From: Verrucosispora sp. NA02020
GTDB lineage: Bacteria; Actinomycetota; Actinomycetes; Mycobacteriales; Micromonosporaceae
Length of the DNA stretch: 64,000 bases
Reading direction: 5' to 3'
Assembly: GCF_013364215.1 (NCBI RefSeq)
Contig: NZ_CP054923.1
Location: 372,001 to 436,000 of the forward strand
The notes beneath the pieces are model-generated. The model saw nothing but the letters and a program-made list of their open reading frames with translations, did not search any database and was not told the DNA's origin. Both the position numbers and the translations under genes were made by a program. This document shows, one piece after another, positions 1 to 8,640 of this stretch. Positions within the stretch are counted from its first letter, which is position 1; the number at the start of each line of letters is the position of its first letter.

Positions 1-152
1 CGGGCGAGGTCGGCCGTCGTGTAGCGGCGGTGGTGTCCGGGTACGTGCTCGCTGGGCCCGAGGCCGTAGCGCTGGTGCCAGGTGCGCAGCGTGGTCACCG
101 CGACGCCGAGTCGTCGGGCGACCGCCCCCGCGCTCAGTGCCTCATCGGCCAC
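1..152 (-). CDS. MerR-family transcriptional regulator, N-terminal part (cut by window edge)
   Basis: Reading leftward from a GTG at 152, about 50 residues are visible before the window ends. They contain a MerR winged-helix recognition region: SAGAVARRLGV, then TLRTWHQRYGLGP and the wing GHHRRYTTADLAR. The gene starts inside the 3' end of idi (11-base overlap), so it is the last gene of the crtE-crtI-idi operon. In actinomycetes and Thermus such MerR proteins next to crt and photolyase genes are the LitR/CarH light regulators. Whether this one has the C-terminal cobalamin-binding photoreceptor domain lies outside the window. The DNA-binding family assignment is firm; the light-sensing role is inferred from neighbours. 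Confidence 0.8.
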   Translation of the reverse strand, partial: MADEALSAGAVARRLGVAVTTLRTWHQRYGLGPSEHVPGHHRRYTTADLA

Positions 153-720
153 CCGGCCGCTCCGGCCCGTCGCCGGCCGGGGCCGAGGGGTGGAGCAGAC
201 GGTCCACCACGCCGACCAGCCACGGCGCGTACGCGTCGGGGTCACGGTCGAGCTCGGCGGCCAGTGCCGCAGGGTCGACCCAGCGCAGCTCGGCGACCTC
301 CGCAGGCTCGGGACTCAGTGGTGTGTCCGGCGAGAACTCGCCACGCAGGACGTGGTCGTACTCGACTTCGACCCGACCCGTGGACGGGTCCTCGGCGCGG
401 TACACGTGCACGCCGACCTCGGTCAGCACCACCGGGCCGACGCCGAGTTCCTCGTGTAGCCGGCGGTTGGCGGACTCGGCCACGTCCTCACCGGGCTGCG
501 GGTGACCACAGCACGTGTTGGCCCAGCGCAGCGGGAACCGTGTCTTCGCCGCAGCCCGACGCTGGAGGAGGATCCGGCCGTCCGGCGAGACGAGCAGCAC
601 GGAGAAGGCACGGTGCAGTTGACCGGGGGTCTGGTGGGCGGCGGACACGGTGGCCGACCCGATCCGCCGGCCCGAATCGTCGACCAGCTCGACCAGGTGG
701 GCTTCCCGCGACAGTGACAT
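142..720 (-). CDS. idi: Isopentenyl-diphosphate delta-isomerase, type I
   Basis: A 192-residue Nudix-fold enzyme that interconverts IPP and DMAPP, supplying the allylic primer for the prenyl synthase encoded upstream. Seen in the sequence: FPLRWANTCCGHPQPGE (the Cys/His/Glu metal and catalytic region of type I Idi) and ANRRLHEELGVG, the Nudix-like helix, followed by VEVEYDHVLRGE. I chose the ATG at 720 because the GAAGG ribosome-binding site is about 9 bases upstream; an ATG at 729 would touch it. It lies 16 bases downstream of crtI and overlaps the merR start, which indicates one transcript. Length is normal for the family. Confidence 0.93.
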   Translation of the reverse strand: MSLSREAHLVELVDDSGRRIGSATVSAAHQTPGQLHRAFSVLLVSPDGRILLQRRAAAKTRFPLRWANTCCGHPQPGEDVAESANRRLHEELGVGPVVLTEVGVHVYRAEDPSTGRVEVEYDHVLRGEFSPDTPLSPEPAEVAELRWVDPAALAAELDRDPDAYAPWLVGVVDRLLHPSAPAGDGPERPGGR

Positions 721-736
721 CAGAGCCATCCTTCGT

Positions 737-2236
737 TCAGCGGCCACGGCCGGTGATGCGACCGGCGGCCAGCTTGCCCGAGATGAGCACCATGGGAACC
801 CCGACGCCGGGCTGCGTGCCCGAGCCGACGAACACCACGTTGGACAGCGACGGGTGCAGGTTCGACGGGCGGAACGGACCGGTCTGGAACAGGGTGTGCG
901 CGGCGGCGAACGGCGTGCCGGCGGCCATGCCCTGCTCCGCCCACTCGGCCGGGGTGACCGCCCGGAGCACCTCGATGCCGTCGCCGAAGCCGACGTAGCC
1001 GCGTTCCTCAAGGGTGGCGACGAGCTGGTCGGAGTAGCGGGCGGTGAGGTCGCCGCGCCACTCGAAGGGTGCCCGCTCCAGGTTCGGCACCGGGGCGAGC
1101 ACGTAGTAGGTGTGCCGTCCGGCAGGCGCGACCGCCGGGTCCGTCCGGCTCGGGTTGGTGACCAGCAGGGACGGGTCGCTCATCAGCTCACCGCGTCGGA
1201 TGACCTCGTCGAACGTGCCCTTCCAGGAGCGCCCGAAGTGGATGTTGTGGTGCGCGATGCGCCGGTAGCCCTGGGTCGAGCCGACGTGCAGCACGACGCA
1301 GGACGGCGAGTAGGTCAGGCGGCGTTGCCGGGTCGCCGGCAGCAGGTCGCGGTAGGCCACCGGCAGGTCGGGGTTGAGGACCACCACGTCGGCGGGGACG
1401 AACTCGCCGTCGGCGGTCAGCACGCCGGTGGCCCGGCCGTGGGCGGTCTCCACCCGGGTCACCGTGGTGCCGTACCGGATCTTGACGCCGTGCTTCTCGG
1501 CGGCGCCGGCCAGCCCGCGCGAAACCGCGTGGATGCCGCCGCGCGGGAAGAAGACCCCGGCGACCGAGTCGAGGTACGCGATGACCGCGTAGATGGCCAG
1601 CGCGTCGTGCGGGGCGAGGCCGGCGTACATCGCCTGGAAGGAGAAGATGCGCCGGGTACGCGGGTCGCGGAAGAACTGGTCGATCTTGGTCTGGAGCCGC
1701 CGGAAGGCGCCGGTGGCGACCAGCTTGAGCAGGTTGGCGGTGAGCAGGTCGGTGGGGGCGTCGAGGTTGCGCTCGATGAAGTCGGCCCGCTCCAACCGCC
1801 ACAGGTTCCGTGCGAAGTCGACGAACCGCAGGTAGCCGTCGGCCTCGCGGGGCCCGCAGACCCGGGAGATCTCCGCCGCCATCCGGGCGGTGTCGGTCAG
1901 CACGTCGAGCGTGGAGCCGTCCGGGTAGTAGGCGCGGTACGCCGGGTCGAGCGGCATCAGGTCGACCCAGTCGGACAGCTCCTCGCCCACCGCGCCGAGC
2001 GCCTCGGCGATCAGGTCGGGCATGGTGAGCACGGTGGGGCCGGTGTCGAACTCGTAGCCGTCCACGCTGAGCCGTCCGGCCCGTCCACCCGGCACCGGCT
2101 CACGTTCCAGCAGGGTCACCTGCCGCCCGCTGCCCGCCAGGTGCAGTGCGCAGGCCAGGCCGCCGAGGCCCGCTCCGACGACCACGACCTGATCCGTACG
2201 CCCGTCCACGGTTCGCACCGAGAACCTCCCCATCAT
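737..2236 (-). CDS. crtI: Phytoene desaturase (CrtI type)
   Basis: A 499-residue FAD-dependent carotene desaturase converting phytoene towards lycopene. The N terminus has the dinucleotide-binding motif VVVGAGLGGLACALHLA (residues 17-33) followed by GGRAGRL. The C terminus has the CrtI signature region VGSGTQPGVGVPMVLISGK. Full length for the family, with no break. Its start overlaps the crtE stop by four bases (ATGA), so the two are translationally coupled; two ATG codons are adjacent and the second is slightly better spaced from GGAGA. How many double bonds it introduces cannot be read from sequence. No crtY cyclase is visible in the window, so the end product in this segment would be acyclic unless a cyclase lies elsewhere. 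Confidence 0.95.
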   Translation of the reverse strand: MMGRFSVRTVDGRTDQVVVVGAGLGGLACALHLAGSGRQVTLLEREPVPGGRAGRLSVDGYEFDTGPTVLTMPDLIAEALGAVGEELSDWVDLMPLDPAYRAYYPDGSTLDVLTDTARMAAEISRVCGPREADGYLRFVDFARNLWRLERADFIERNLDAPTDLLTANLLKLVATGAFRRLQTKIDQFFRDPRTRRIFSFQAMYAGLAPHDALAIYAVIAYLDSVAGVFFPRGGIHAVSRGLAGAAEKHGVKIRYGTTVTRVETAHGRATGVLTADGEFVPADVVVLNPDLPVAYRDLLPATRQRRLTYSPSCVVLHVGSTQGYRRIAHHNIHFGRSWKGTFDEVIRRGELMSDPSLLVTNPSRTDPAVAPAGRHTYYVLAPVPNLERAPFEWRGDLTARYSDQLVATLEERGYVGFGDGIEVLRAVTPAEWAEQGMAAGTPFAAAHTLFQTGPFRPSNLHPSLSNVVFVGSGTQPGVGVPMVLISGKLAAGRITGRGR

Positions 2237-3387
2237 GCTCTCCGGTGGGTGGCCACAGTCGCGAGACCGGCCAACGCCACCCGTGCCGTCTCGTCCACGG
2301 CGACGGTGTCGAGCGCCGCCAGGGCCTGGTCGACCCGCTCGTCGATCATCCGCTCGATCCGGTCCACCGCGCCGGTGTCCACCACCACCTCAGCCAGCCG
2401 GGCGACCTGGGGGGTGCTGACCGGGTCGCCGGTGCCGTCCAGTTCCCGCAGCTGCGTCGGAGTGGCCATCTCCCGCGCCAGCACGAGCAGCGCGGTCGGC
2501 TTGCCGGTGCGCAGGTCGTCGCCGGCCGGCTTGCCGGTGGTGGCCGGGTCGCCGTAGACGCCGAGCAGGTCGTCGCGGAGCTGGAACGCCTCGCCGACGC
2601 AGAGGCCGTAGGCGGTGTACGCCGCGGTCAGGCGGCCGTCGCCGGTCACGCCGGCCAGGCTGGCGCCGAAGAGCAGCGGACGCTGGACCGTGTAGCTGGC
2701 GGTCTTGTAGCGGGCCACCCGCAGGGCCCGGTCGACCGACCAGCTCGCCGGGTCGGCCTCGCCGAGGATGTCGAGGTACTGCCCGGCGACCGTCTCCACC
2801 CGCATCCGGTCGTACCCGCGGCGGACCGCGAGCAGCCGGTCCGGGGGCAGGACGGTGCGCGAGAGCAACTGGTCGGCCCAGACCATGCAGAGGTCGCCGA
2901 TCAGCACCGCGACGGCCTCCCCGAAGCGGCCGGAGTCGCCGTTGCGGCCGGCGGCGGCGTGCTGGGCGGCGACCGCCATGTGTGCGGTGGGTCGGCCGCG
3001 ACGGGTGGCGGACGCGTCCATCACGTCGTCGTGCACCAGCGCGAAGGTGTGCAGCAGTTCCAGGGTGGCCAGTGCGGGCAGCACCGGGGCCAGCGGTTCG
3101 TCGCCGCCCACCGCGCCGCGCCATCCCCAGTAGGCGAACGTCGGTCGGACCCGCTTGCCGCCGACGAGGACGTAGTCACGTGCCGTTGCGGCGAAACCAC
3201 CCATCGCCGCGTCGATTTCGGCAAGCGCGTCGACCTCGGCGTTCAGGAAGTCGGTGAGGGTCTCATCGACGGCGGCGACGAGATCCCGGGTGTAAGCGGC
3301 CAGAACGGCCCGGATCGGATCGTCGTTCCCGACCGGCTGCTCAGGCCCCACGCGAAGCAGGTTACCGGTAAGTCGGTCGCTGGCCAT
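2233..3387 (-). CDS. crtE: Polyprenyl diphosphate synthase (geranylgeranyl diphosphate synthase)
   Basis: A 384-residue trans-prenyl synthase that should make GGPP, the substrate of the divergently encoded CrtB. The first Asp-rich motif is LVHDDVMDAS (Asp120, Asp121, Asp124) and the second is QLRDDLLGVYGD; GGKRVRP near residue 77 binds IPP diphosphate. It is the first gene of the leftward operon crtE-crtI-idi-merR. A candidate -10 on the minus strand (TAGGGT, complement of 3400-3405) lies just downstream of the direct repeats described at 3417-3438. The C20 product length is inferred from context, not measured from the chain-length region. Confidence 0.93.
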   Translation of the reverse strand: MASDRLTGNLLRVGPEQPVGNDDPIRAVLAAYTRDLVAAVDETLTDFLNAEVDALAEIDAAMGGFAATARDYVLVGGKRVRPTFAYWGWRGAVGGDEPLAPVLPALATLELLHTFALVHDDVMDASATRRGRPTAHMAVAAQHAAAGRNGDSGRFGEAVAVLIGDLCMVWADQLLSRTVLPPDRLLAVRRGYDRMRVETVAGQYLDILGEADPASWSVDRALRVARYKTASYTVQRPLLFGASLAGVTGDGRLTAAYTAYGLCVGEAFQLRDDLLGVYGDPATTGKPAGDDLRTGKPTALLVLAREMATPTQLRELDGTGDPVSTPQVARLAEVVVDTGAVDRIERMIDERVDQALAALDTVAVDETARVALAGLATVATHRRA

Positions 3388-3416
3388 GCGGCTGAGCGTA
3401 CCCTAAGGTTTCAAGT

Positions 3417-3438
3417 TGCGTCGATTGGTGCGTCGATT
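3417..3438. promoter_or_regulatory. Tandem direct repeat in the crtE-crtB divergent promoter, candidate MerR (LitR/CarH-like) operator
   Basis: The 10-mer TGCGTCGATT occurs at 3417-3426 and again at 3429-3438, a 12-base period, inside the 65-base gap between crtE and crtB. It covers the spacer and -35 position expected for a minus-strand -10 at 3400-3405 and ends just before the crtB ribosome-binding site GAGGAGGG. CarH-type MerR regulators are known to bind tandem direct repeats overlapping the -35 of crt promoters, unlike the spaced dyads of classical MerR proteins. Binding here is inferred. Confidence 0.5.
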
Positions 3439-3452
3439 TTCGAGGAGGGCTC

Positions 3453-4364
3453 GTGGAGACGGATCTCAGTGCCGCCTACGAGAGGTGCCGTGAGCTGCAC
3501 AAACGCCACGGGCGTACCTACTATCTCGCCACCCGGCTACTACCCGCATGGAAACGGCGTCATGTGCACGCCTTATATGGATTCACTCGGTACGCGGACG
3601 AGATCGTCGACCAGACAGAGGAGCTGCCACCGCCGGCGCGTGCCGCCCGGCTGGACGACTGGGGCGGCCGGTTCATCGCCGGACTGCACGGCGAGCAGGT
3701 CGACGACCCGCTGCTCCCGGCGGTGCTGCACACCATCGCCGTGTTCGACCTGGACCGGGAGGACTTCGCCGCGTTCCTCAAGAGCATGGCGATGGACCTG
3801 ACCGTGACCTCCTACCGCACCTACGCCCACCTGCTGGACTACATGGAGGGCTCGGCGGCGGTCATCGGCACCATGATGCTGCCCATCCTGGGCAGTTCCG
3901 CCCCGGCGGCGGCCCGGGAGCCGGCCCGTCAACTGGGCTTCGCGTTCCAGCTCACCAACTTCGTCCGGGACGTCGCCGAGGACCTGGACCGGGGGCGGAC
4001 GTACCTGCCGGAGGAGGACCTGGCGGCCTTCGGCCTGACCCACGAGGACCTGCTGGCCTGCCGTGCGGCGGGACGGGCCACCGAACCGGTCCGCGAGTTG
4101 ATCCGGCACGAGGTGGATCGCGCCCAGACCCACTACGCCGCCGCGGCACCCGGAGTGCTCCTGCTCGACCCCGCCTCGCAGGCGTGCATCCGCACCGCGT
4201 ACGCGCTGTACGGCGGGATCCTCGACGAGGTCGCCGCCCAGGACTACGACGTGTTCGTCCGGCGGGCCACCGTGCCCCGGCGACGCCGGATGGCGGTCGC
4301 CTCGCGTGCCCTGCTCACCCCGGCCGGCACGCCGGTCGAGCTGCCCGGGCCTCGGCTGCGGTGA
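3453..4364 (+). CDS. crtB: Phytoene synthase
   Basis: A 303-residue squalene/phytoene synthase that condenses two GGPP to phytoene. Both aspartate-rich regions are present: YADEIVDQTE near residue 48 and the family signature QLTNFVRDVAEDLDRGRTY near residue 166, with YLP immediately after. The GTG start at 3453 follows GAGGAGGG. It is divergent from crtE and its stop overlaps the start of phr, so pigment synthesis and photorepair are co-transcribed. Nothing is unusual in length or motifs. Confidence 0.95.
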   Translation: METDLSAAYERCRELHKRHGRTYYLATRLLPAWKRRHVHALYGFTRYADEIVDQTEELPPPARAARLDDWGGRFIAGLHGEQVDDPLLPAVLHTIAVFDLDREDFAAFLKSMAMDLTVTSYRTYAHLLDYMEGSAAVIGTMMLPILGSSAPAAAREPARQLGFAFQLTNFVRDVAEDLDRGRTYLPEEDLAAFGLTHEDLLACRAAGRATEPVRELIRHEVDRAQTHYAAAAPGVLLLDPASQACIRTAYALYGGILDEVAAQDYDVFVRRATVPRRRRMAVASRALLTPAGTPVELPGPRLR

Positions 4365-5683
4365 GCGTGCGTACCGCCGTCGTGCTGTTCACCCGCGACC
4401 TGCGGGTGCACGACCACCCTGCGCTGGCGACGACCTGTGCCGCCTTCGACCGGGTGGTGCCGTTGTACGTCCTGGACCCGGCGTTGGCCGGACTGTCGCC
4501 CAACCGCACCCGCTTCCTGCACCAGAGTCTCGCCGACCTGCGCGACGCGCTGCGGCGGCTCGGCGGCGACCTGGTGCTGCGGCACGGCGACCCGGTGGCC
4601 GAGACGGTCCGGCTGGCCGGGGAGGTGGGCGCCGAGGCGGTGGCGCTCTCGGCCGACGTCTCCCGGTACGCCACCCGGCGGGCCGACCGGCTGCGCGCCG
4701 AGTGCGACCGGCACCGGTTGCACCTGCGCTTCTTCCCGGGTCTGACGGTGGTGGAGCCGGGGGCCACGACGCCGAGCAGCGGCGACCACTACCGGGTGTT
4801 CAGCCCGTACCACCGGGCCTGGAGCGGGCAGCGGTGGCGCGACGAACTGGCCGCGCCGTCCCGGGTGTCGCTGCCGGGCGGGGTTTCGGTGGGCCGCCTG
4901 CCGGCGCTGCCCGACGGCGAGTCACCGGACGCGGCGGTGGGTGGCGAGACGGAGGCGCGGAGTCGCCTCGACCGGTGGATGCCGCACCTGGCCGAGTACG
5001 GCGACCGGCACGACGACATGGCCGGTGACGCGACCTCCCGGATCAGCCCCTACCTGCGGTTCGGCTGCGTGTCGCCGCTGACCGTGGCGAACCGGGCCGG
5101 CGACCCCGCGTCGCCCTTCGTCCGCCAGGTCTGTTGGCGGGACTTCTACTACCAGGTCACCGCCGCCTTTCCGGACATCTCCCGGAAGGTCTACCGGCGT
5201 GGCGCCACCGAGCAGTGGCGGTACGACGACGGCGCGGTCGCGGACTGGACGGTGGGCCGCACCGGCGTACCGATCGTGGACGCCGGGATGCGGCAGTTGC
5301 GGGCGGAGGGCTGGCTGCACAACCGGGCCCGCCTGATCACCGCCGGCTACCTGACCAAGTCGCTCGGCCTGGACTGGCGCGCCGGACTGGCGTTCTACTT
5401 CCGGTGGCTGCTCGACGGGGACGTGGCCAACAACTCGGGCAACTGGCAGTGGGTGGCCGGCACCGGCAACGACACCAGGCCGTACCGGGGGTTCAACCCG
5501 ATCCGGCAGGCCGAACGGTACGACCCGGAGGGCGCGTACGTGCGGCGCTGGGTGCCGGAACTGGCGGCGGTGTCCGGCAAGGCGGTGCACCAGCCGTGGC
5601 GGCTGCCCGAGGCGCTCCGCCGGAGCCTGGACTACCCGCCGCCCACGGCGGCGCGCGGGGTCGATCCGGTCTGGCTGCGCTGA
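4361..5683 (+). CDS. phr: Deoxyribodipyrimidine photolyase (class I CPD type)
   Basis: A 440-residue FAD flavoprotein that repairs UV cyclobutane pyrimidine dimers with visible light. The N-terminal antenna domain starts VLFTRDLRVHDHPAL; the C-terminal FAD domain carries WLHNRARLITAGYLTK, the DGDVANNSGNWQWVAG segment typical of class I enzymes, and TRPYRGFNPIRQAERYDP. The GTG start overlaps the crtB stop by four bases. Co-transcription with crtB fits a light-induced photoprotection regulon under the nearby MerR regulator. Confidence 0.93.
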   Translation: MSVRTAVVLFTRDLRVHDHPALATTCAAFDRVVPLYVLDPALAGLSPNRTRFLHQSLADLRDALRRLGGDLVLRHGDPVAETVRLAGEVGAEAVALSADVSRYATRRADRLRAECDRHRLHLRFFPGLTVVEPGATTPSSGDHYRVFSPYHRAWSGQRWRDELAAPSRVSLPGGVSVGRLPALPDGESPDAAVGGETEARSRLDRWMPHLAEYGDRHDDMAGDATSRISPYLRFGCVSPLTVANRAGDPASPFVRQVCWRDFYYQVTAAFPDISRKVYRRGATEQWRYDDGAVADWTVGRTGVPIVDAGMRQLRAEGWLHNRARLITAGYLTKSLGLDWRAGLAFYFRWLLDGDVANNSGNWQWVAGTGNDTRPYRGFNPIRQAERYDPEGAYVRRWVPELAAVSGKAVHQPWRLPEALRRSLDYPPPTAARGVDPVWLR

Positions 5684-5737
5684 GACGGTCCGCGTGGCCG
5701 GGTGGTCGGCGGGCGGACGGTGCGCGATGCTGACGGC

Positions 5738-7216
5738 ATGGCGGAGCCGGAAGTGGTGGACGTGGTCGTGCTCGGGCTCGGTGTCGGCGGCGAGGAGGTG
5801 GCCGGGCGACTCGCCGAGGCCGGTCTCACCGTGGTCGGCATCGATCGGAACCTGGTGGGTGGGGAGTGCCCGTACTGGGGCTGCATCCCGAGCAAGATGA
5901 TGATCCGGGCGGCGAACGCGCTGGCCGAGGCGCGGCGGGTCGACGGGCTGGCCGGCACCGCCGAGGTCCGGCCGGACTGGGCGCCGGTGGCGCAACGGAT
6001 CCGCCAGGAGGCCACCGACGACTGGGACGACCGGGCCGCCGTGGAGCGGTTCACCGGCAAGGGCGGACGCTTCGTCCGGGGCAGTGGCCGCCTCGACGGA
6101 CCGGGGCGGGTGCGCGTCGGCGACCAGGTCTTCCAGGCCCGGCACGGGATCGTGCTGGGCACCGGCACCGCGCCGTCGGTGCCGCCGATCGACGGGTTGG
6201 CCGGTACGCCGTACTGGACGAACCGGGAGGCCGTCGAGGTCGAGGAGCTGCCCGAGTCGGTGCTGGTGCTGGGCGGCGGGGCGATCGGCCTGGAGTTGTC
6301 CCAGGTGTTCGCCCGCTTCGGCGTACGCGTCACCGTGGTCGAGGCGTTCGACCGGGTGCTCGCGGTGGAGGAGCCGGAGGCGTCCGAGGTGGCCGCCGCC
6401 GCGCTGCGCGCCGACGGGGTCGAGATCCACACCGGGGTACGCGCGACCCGGGTCACGCACGGCCCGGACGGGTTCACCCTGCACGGCGCGGACGGCGCGG
6501 AGTTCACCGCCGAACGGCTGCTGGTGGTGACCGGCCGCCGCGCCCACCTCGACGAGTTGGGGCTGGACACGGTGGGTGTCGACGCGAGCCGGCGGTACCT
6601 GGCCGTGGACGACCGGCTGCACGTGACCGACGGGATCTGGGCGGTCGGCGACGTGACCGGCGAGGGCGCCTTCACCCACATCGCCATGTACCAGGCGTCC
6701 ATCGTGGTCGCCGACCTGCTCGACCACGTGCGGCGGACGGACGGCGGCGCGGATCCGAGTGGCACCTCCAGTGTGGTCGGTGGCGCGGTCGGCGTGGCCG
6801 GCTCGTTGGCGGCCACCGGGTCGAGCGGCGGGGCCGGGTCGGTGCCCCGCGCCGACTACCGGGCCCTGCCCCGGGTGACCTTCACCGACCCGGAGATCGG
6901 CGCGGTCGGCCTCACCGAGCAGCAGGCCCGGGAACGCGGCGTCAACGTGCAGGTCGGTTTCACCCCACTCGCCTCGTCCACCCGGGGCTGGATCCACCGC
7001 ACCGAGGGGGCCGGGTTCATCAAGGTGGTCGCCGACGCCGACCAGGGGGTGCTGGTCGGCGCCACCTCGGCCGGTCCGGCCGGCGGCGAGGTCCTCTCCG
7101 GTCTGGCGGTGGCGGTGCACGCGGCGGTGCCGGTGGCGCAGCTCCGGCACATGATCTACGCGTACCCGACCTTCCACCGTGCGGTGTCCGAGGCGTTGCG
7201 TGATCTGAGTTCGTGA
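5738..7216 (+). CDS. Pyridine nucleotide-disulfide oxidoreductase, class I (lipoamide dehydrogenase/mercuric reductase-like)
   Basis: A 492-residue flavoprotein. Visible features are the N-terminal FAD fold (VVVLGLGVGGEEVA), the redox-active disulfide GGECPYWGCIPSK (CxxxxC), an internal NAD(P)H fold VLVLGGGAIGLELS, the GDVTGEGAFTH flavin motif and a C-terminal dimerisation domain with YPTFHRAVSEAL carrying the His-Glu base pair. These show a working disulfide reductase. The substrate is unknown: it is not beside pyruvate/oxoglutarate dehydrogenase or mer genes, and an extended Gly/Ser-rich insertion (residues about 350-370) separates the NAD and interface domains. The ATG at 5738 is preferred because the fold begins right after it. 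It follows phr by 54 bases and may be in the same transcript. Confidence 0.85.
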   Translation: MAEPEVVDVVVLGLGVGGEEVAGRLAEAGLTVVGIDRNLVGGECPYWGCIPSKMMIRAANALAEARRVDGLAGTAEVRPDWAPVAQRIRQEATDDWDDRAAVERFTGKGGRFVRGSGRLDGPGRVRVGDQVFQARHGIVLGTGTAPSVPPIDGLAGTPYWTNREAVEVEELPESVLVLGGGAIGLELSQVFARFGVRVTVVEAFDRVLAVEEPEASEVAAAALRADGVEIHTGVRATRVTHGPDGFTLHGADGAEFTAERLLVVTGRRAHLDELGLDTVGVDASRRYLAVDDRLHVTDGIWAVGDVTGEGAFTHIAMYQASIVVADLLDHVRRTDGGADPSGTSSVVGGAVGVAGSLAATGSSGGAGSVPRADYRALPRVTFTDPEIGAVGLTEQQARERGVNVQVGFTPLASSTRGWIHRTEGAGFIKVVADADQGVLVGATSAGPAGGEVLSGLAVAVHAAVPVAQLRHMIYAYPTFHRAVSEALRDLSS

Positions 7217-7288
7217 TCTGACGTCACCCGTCAGTCCGCGACAAGTGGCTGTTCTGTTTTTGCAGTCTCAGGACGTAGGATTGCGGCC

Positions 7289-8290
7289 GTGACGAAACGG
7301 TTGACCGAGGTGGCCCGCAAGGCGGGCGTCAGCGAAGCCACCGTGAGTCGGGTGCTCAACGGCCGCGGTGGCGTGGCCGAGGCGACCCGGACCGCGGTGC
7401 TCACCGCCCTGGACGTGCTCGGCTACGAGCGCCCGAGCAAGCTGCGTGGCGAACGGGCCCGGCTGGTGGGCCTGGTGCTGCCCGAGTTGCAGAACCCGAT
7501 CTTCCCGGCGCTCGCCGAGGTGGTCACCGGTTCGTTGGCGCAACGCGGGTTCACCCCCGCGCTCTGTGCCCGGACGATCGGCGGGGTCTCCGAGTCGGCG
7601 TACGTGGAGATGCTCCTCGACCACCAGGTCTCCGGGGTCATCTTCGCCGGTGGCTCGTACGCGTTGGCCGACGCCTCGCACGAGCACTACCGCCGGCTGA
7701 CCGATCGGGGCCTGCCGGTGGTGCTGGTCAACGCCGGCGTCGACGAGTTGGGCTTCCCCCGCGTCTCCACCGACGACGCGGTGGCGGTGGAGCAGGCGTA
7801 CGGCCACCTGCGCTCGCTCGGGCACGAGCGGATCGGCCTGGTGCTCGGCCCGGAGGACCACGTGCCGTCGCGACGCAAGCTGGACGCCCTGGGGCGGGTC
7901 GCCGGCTGGGCCGACGACACCGAGTTCGTCGCGCGGTCCAGCTTCTCCATGGAGGGCGCCCGGGTCGCCGCGAGCAAACTGGTCGACCGTGGCGTGACCG
8001 GGGTGATCTGTGCCAGCGACGTGCTGGCCCTGGGCGCGATCCGCGCGGTCCGTCGGCTCGGCCGCTCGGTGCCGGGTGACGTCTCGGTGGTCGGCTTCGA
8101 CGACTCCGCGTTCATGACCTGCACCGACCCGCCGCTGACCACGGTGCGCCAGCCGATCGAGACCATGGGGCAGGCCGCCGTGGACCTGCTGGTGACCCAG
8201 ATCGAGGGTGGCGGCGTGTTCACCGACGAACTGCTCTTCGAGCCGGAGCTGGTGGTGCGCGGGTCGACCGCGCCCGCGCCCGGCCGCTGA
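7289..8290 (+). CDS. LacI-family transcriptional regulator
   Basis: A 333-residue repressor. The N-terminal helix-turn-helix reads LTEVARKAGVSEATVSRVL with the hinge helix region ending at RGERARLVG; the rest is a periplasmic-binding-protein-like sugar sensor domain (GLVLPELQNPIFPAL, VVGFDDSAF). It starts at GTG 7289. It stands immediately before a sugar ABC transporter and glycoside hydrolases in the same orientation, separated from them by a terminator and promoter, so it most likely represses that operon until an oligosaccharide inducer is imported. The inducer is unknown. Confidence 0.92.
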   Translation: MTKRLTEVARKAGVSEATVSRVLNGRGGVAEATRTAVLTALDVLGYERPSKLRGERARLVGLVLPELQNPIFPALAEVVTGSLAQRGFTPALCARTIGGVSESAYVEMLLDHQVSGVIFAGGSYALADASHEHYRRLTDRGLPVVLVNAGVDELGFPRVSTDDAVAVEQAYGHLRSLGHERIGLVLGPEDHVPSRRKLDALGRVAGWADDTEFVARSSFSMEGARVAASKLVDRGVTGVICASDVLALGAIRAVRRLGRSVPGDVSVVGFDDSAFMTCTDPPLTTVRQPIETMGQAAVDLLVTQIEGGGVFTDELLFEPELVVRGSTAPAPGR

Positions 8291-8366
8291 TCCCGCCCGC
8301 CGTCCCGGTTCGTCGGTCCCGGCCGACACCTGCCCTTCGCTGACCCCCATCCCGCGCGACCCGAGA

Positions 8367-8397
8367 GGCCGCCGACCGCTGCTCGCGGTCGGCGGCC
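8367..8397 (+). terminator. Hairpin terminator after the LacI gene
   Basis: Perfect 13-bp stem (GGCCGCCGACCGC at 8367-8379 pairing with 8385-8397) with a five-base loop, followed by TTCGTCGT. It isolates the regulator gene from the transporter operon. Confidence 0.75.
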
Positions 8398-8475
8398 TTC
8401 GTCGTGATCCCGAGCGAGGCCCATGTCTTTGTCTCTCGGCATAGTGTCGCTAAATTTCATCATCAGATCGAAACC

Positions 8476-8504
8476 TTGCTGAGAAGAGTCGCCCTCGCTA
8501 CAGT
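8476..8504 (+). promoter_or_regulatory. Candidate promoter of the sugar ABC transporter operon
   Basis: TTGCTG (8476-8481) and TACAGT (8499-8504) are separated by exactly 17 bases, a good sigma-70/HrdB-like match. It would give a 5' leader of about 130 bases before the binding-protein gene at 8641. A second, weaker pair (TTGTCT 8429-8434, TAAATT 8451-8456) lies upstream in an A+T-rich patch. I see no clear LacI-type palindrome over either pair, so the operator is not identified. Confidence 0.45.
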
Positions 8505-8640
8505 GACTCCACTCACACCCGGCCCCCGGTCAGTCACACGGGGTCAGGACACCGATCAGCAGCAGGCATCGCGGCGGTGGCGATCACCGCGGTTCAGCGA
8601 ACTTCACGGCGACACTTCGTTTTCCCGAAGGGATGGACAG

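Noticed and set aside
4922..7177. 751-codon minus-strand frame opposite phr and the disulfide oxidoreductase
   Set aside because: Low-complexity Gly/Arg/His/Pro translation with no motif; the + strand carries complete FAD-enzyme signatures.
8440..8451. 12-mer CATAGTGTCGCT shared with 61262-61273
   Set aside because: One chance match of this length in 64 kb is not surprising and the contexts differ (promoter region versus the 3' end of an unrelated gene).
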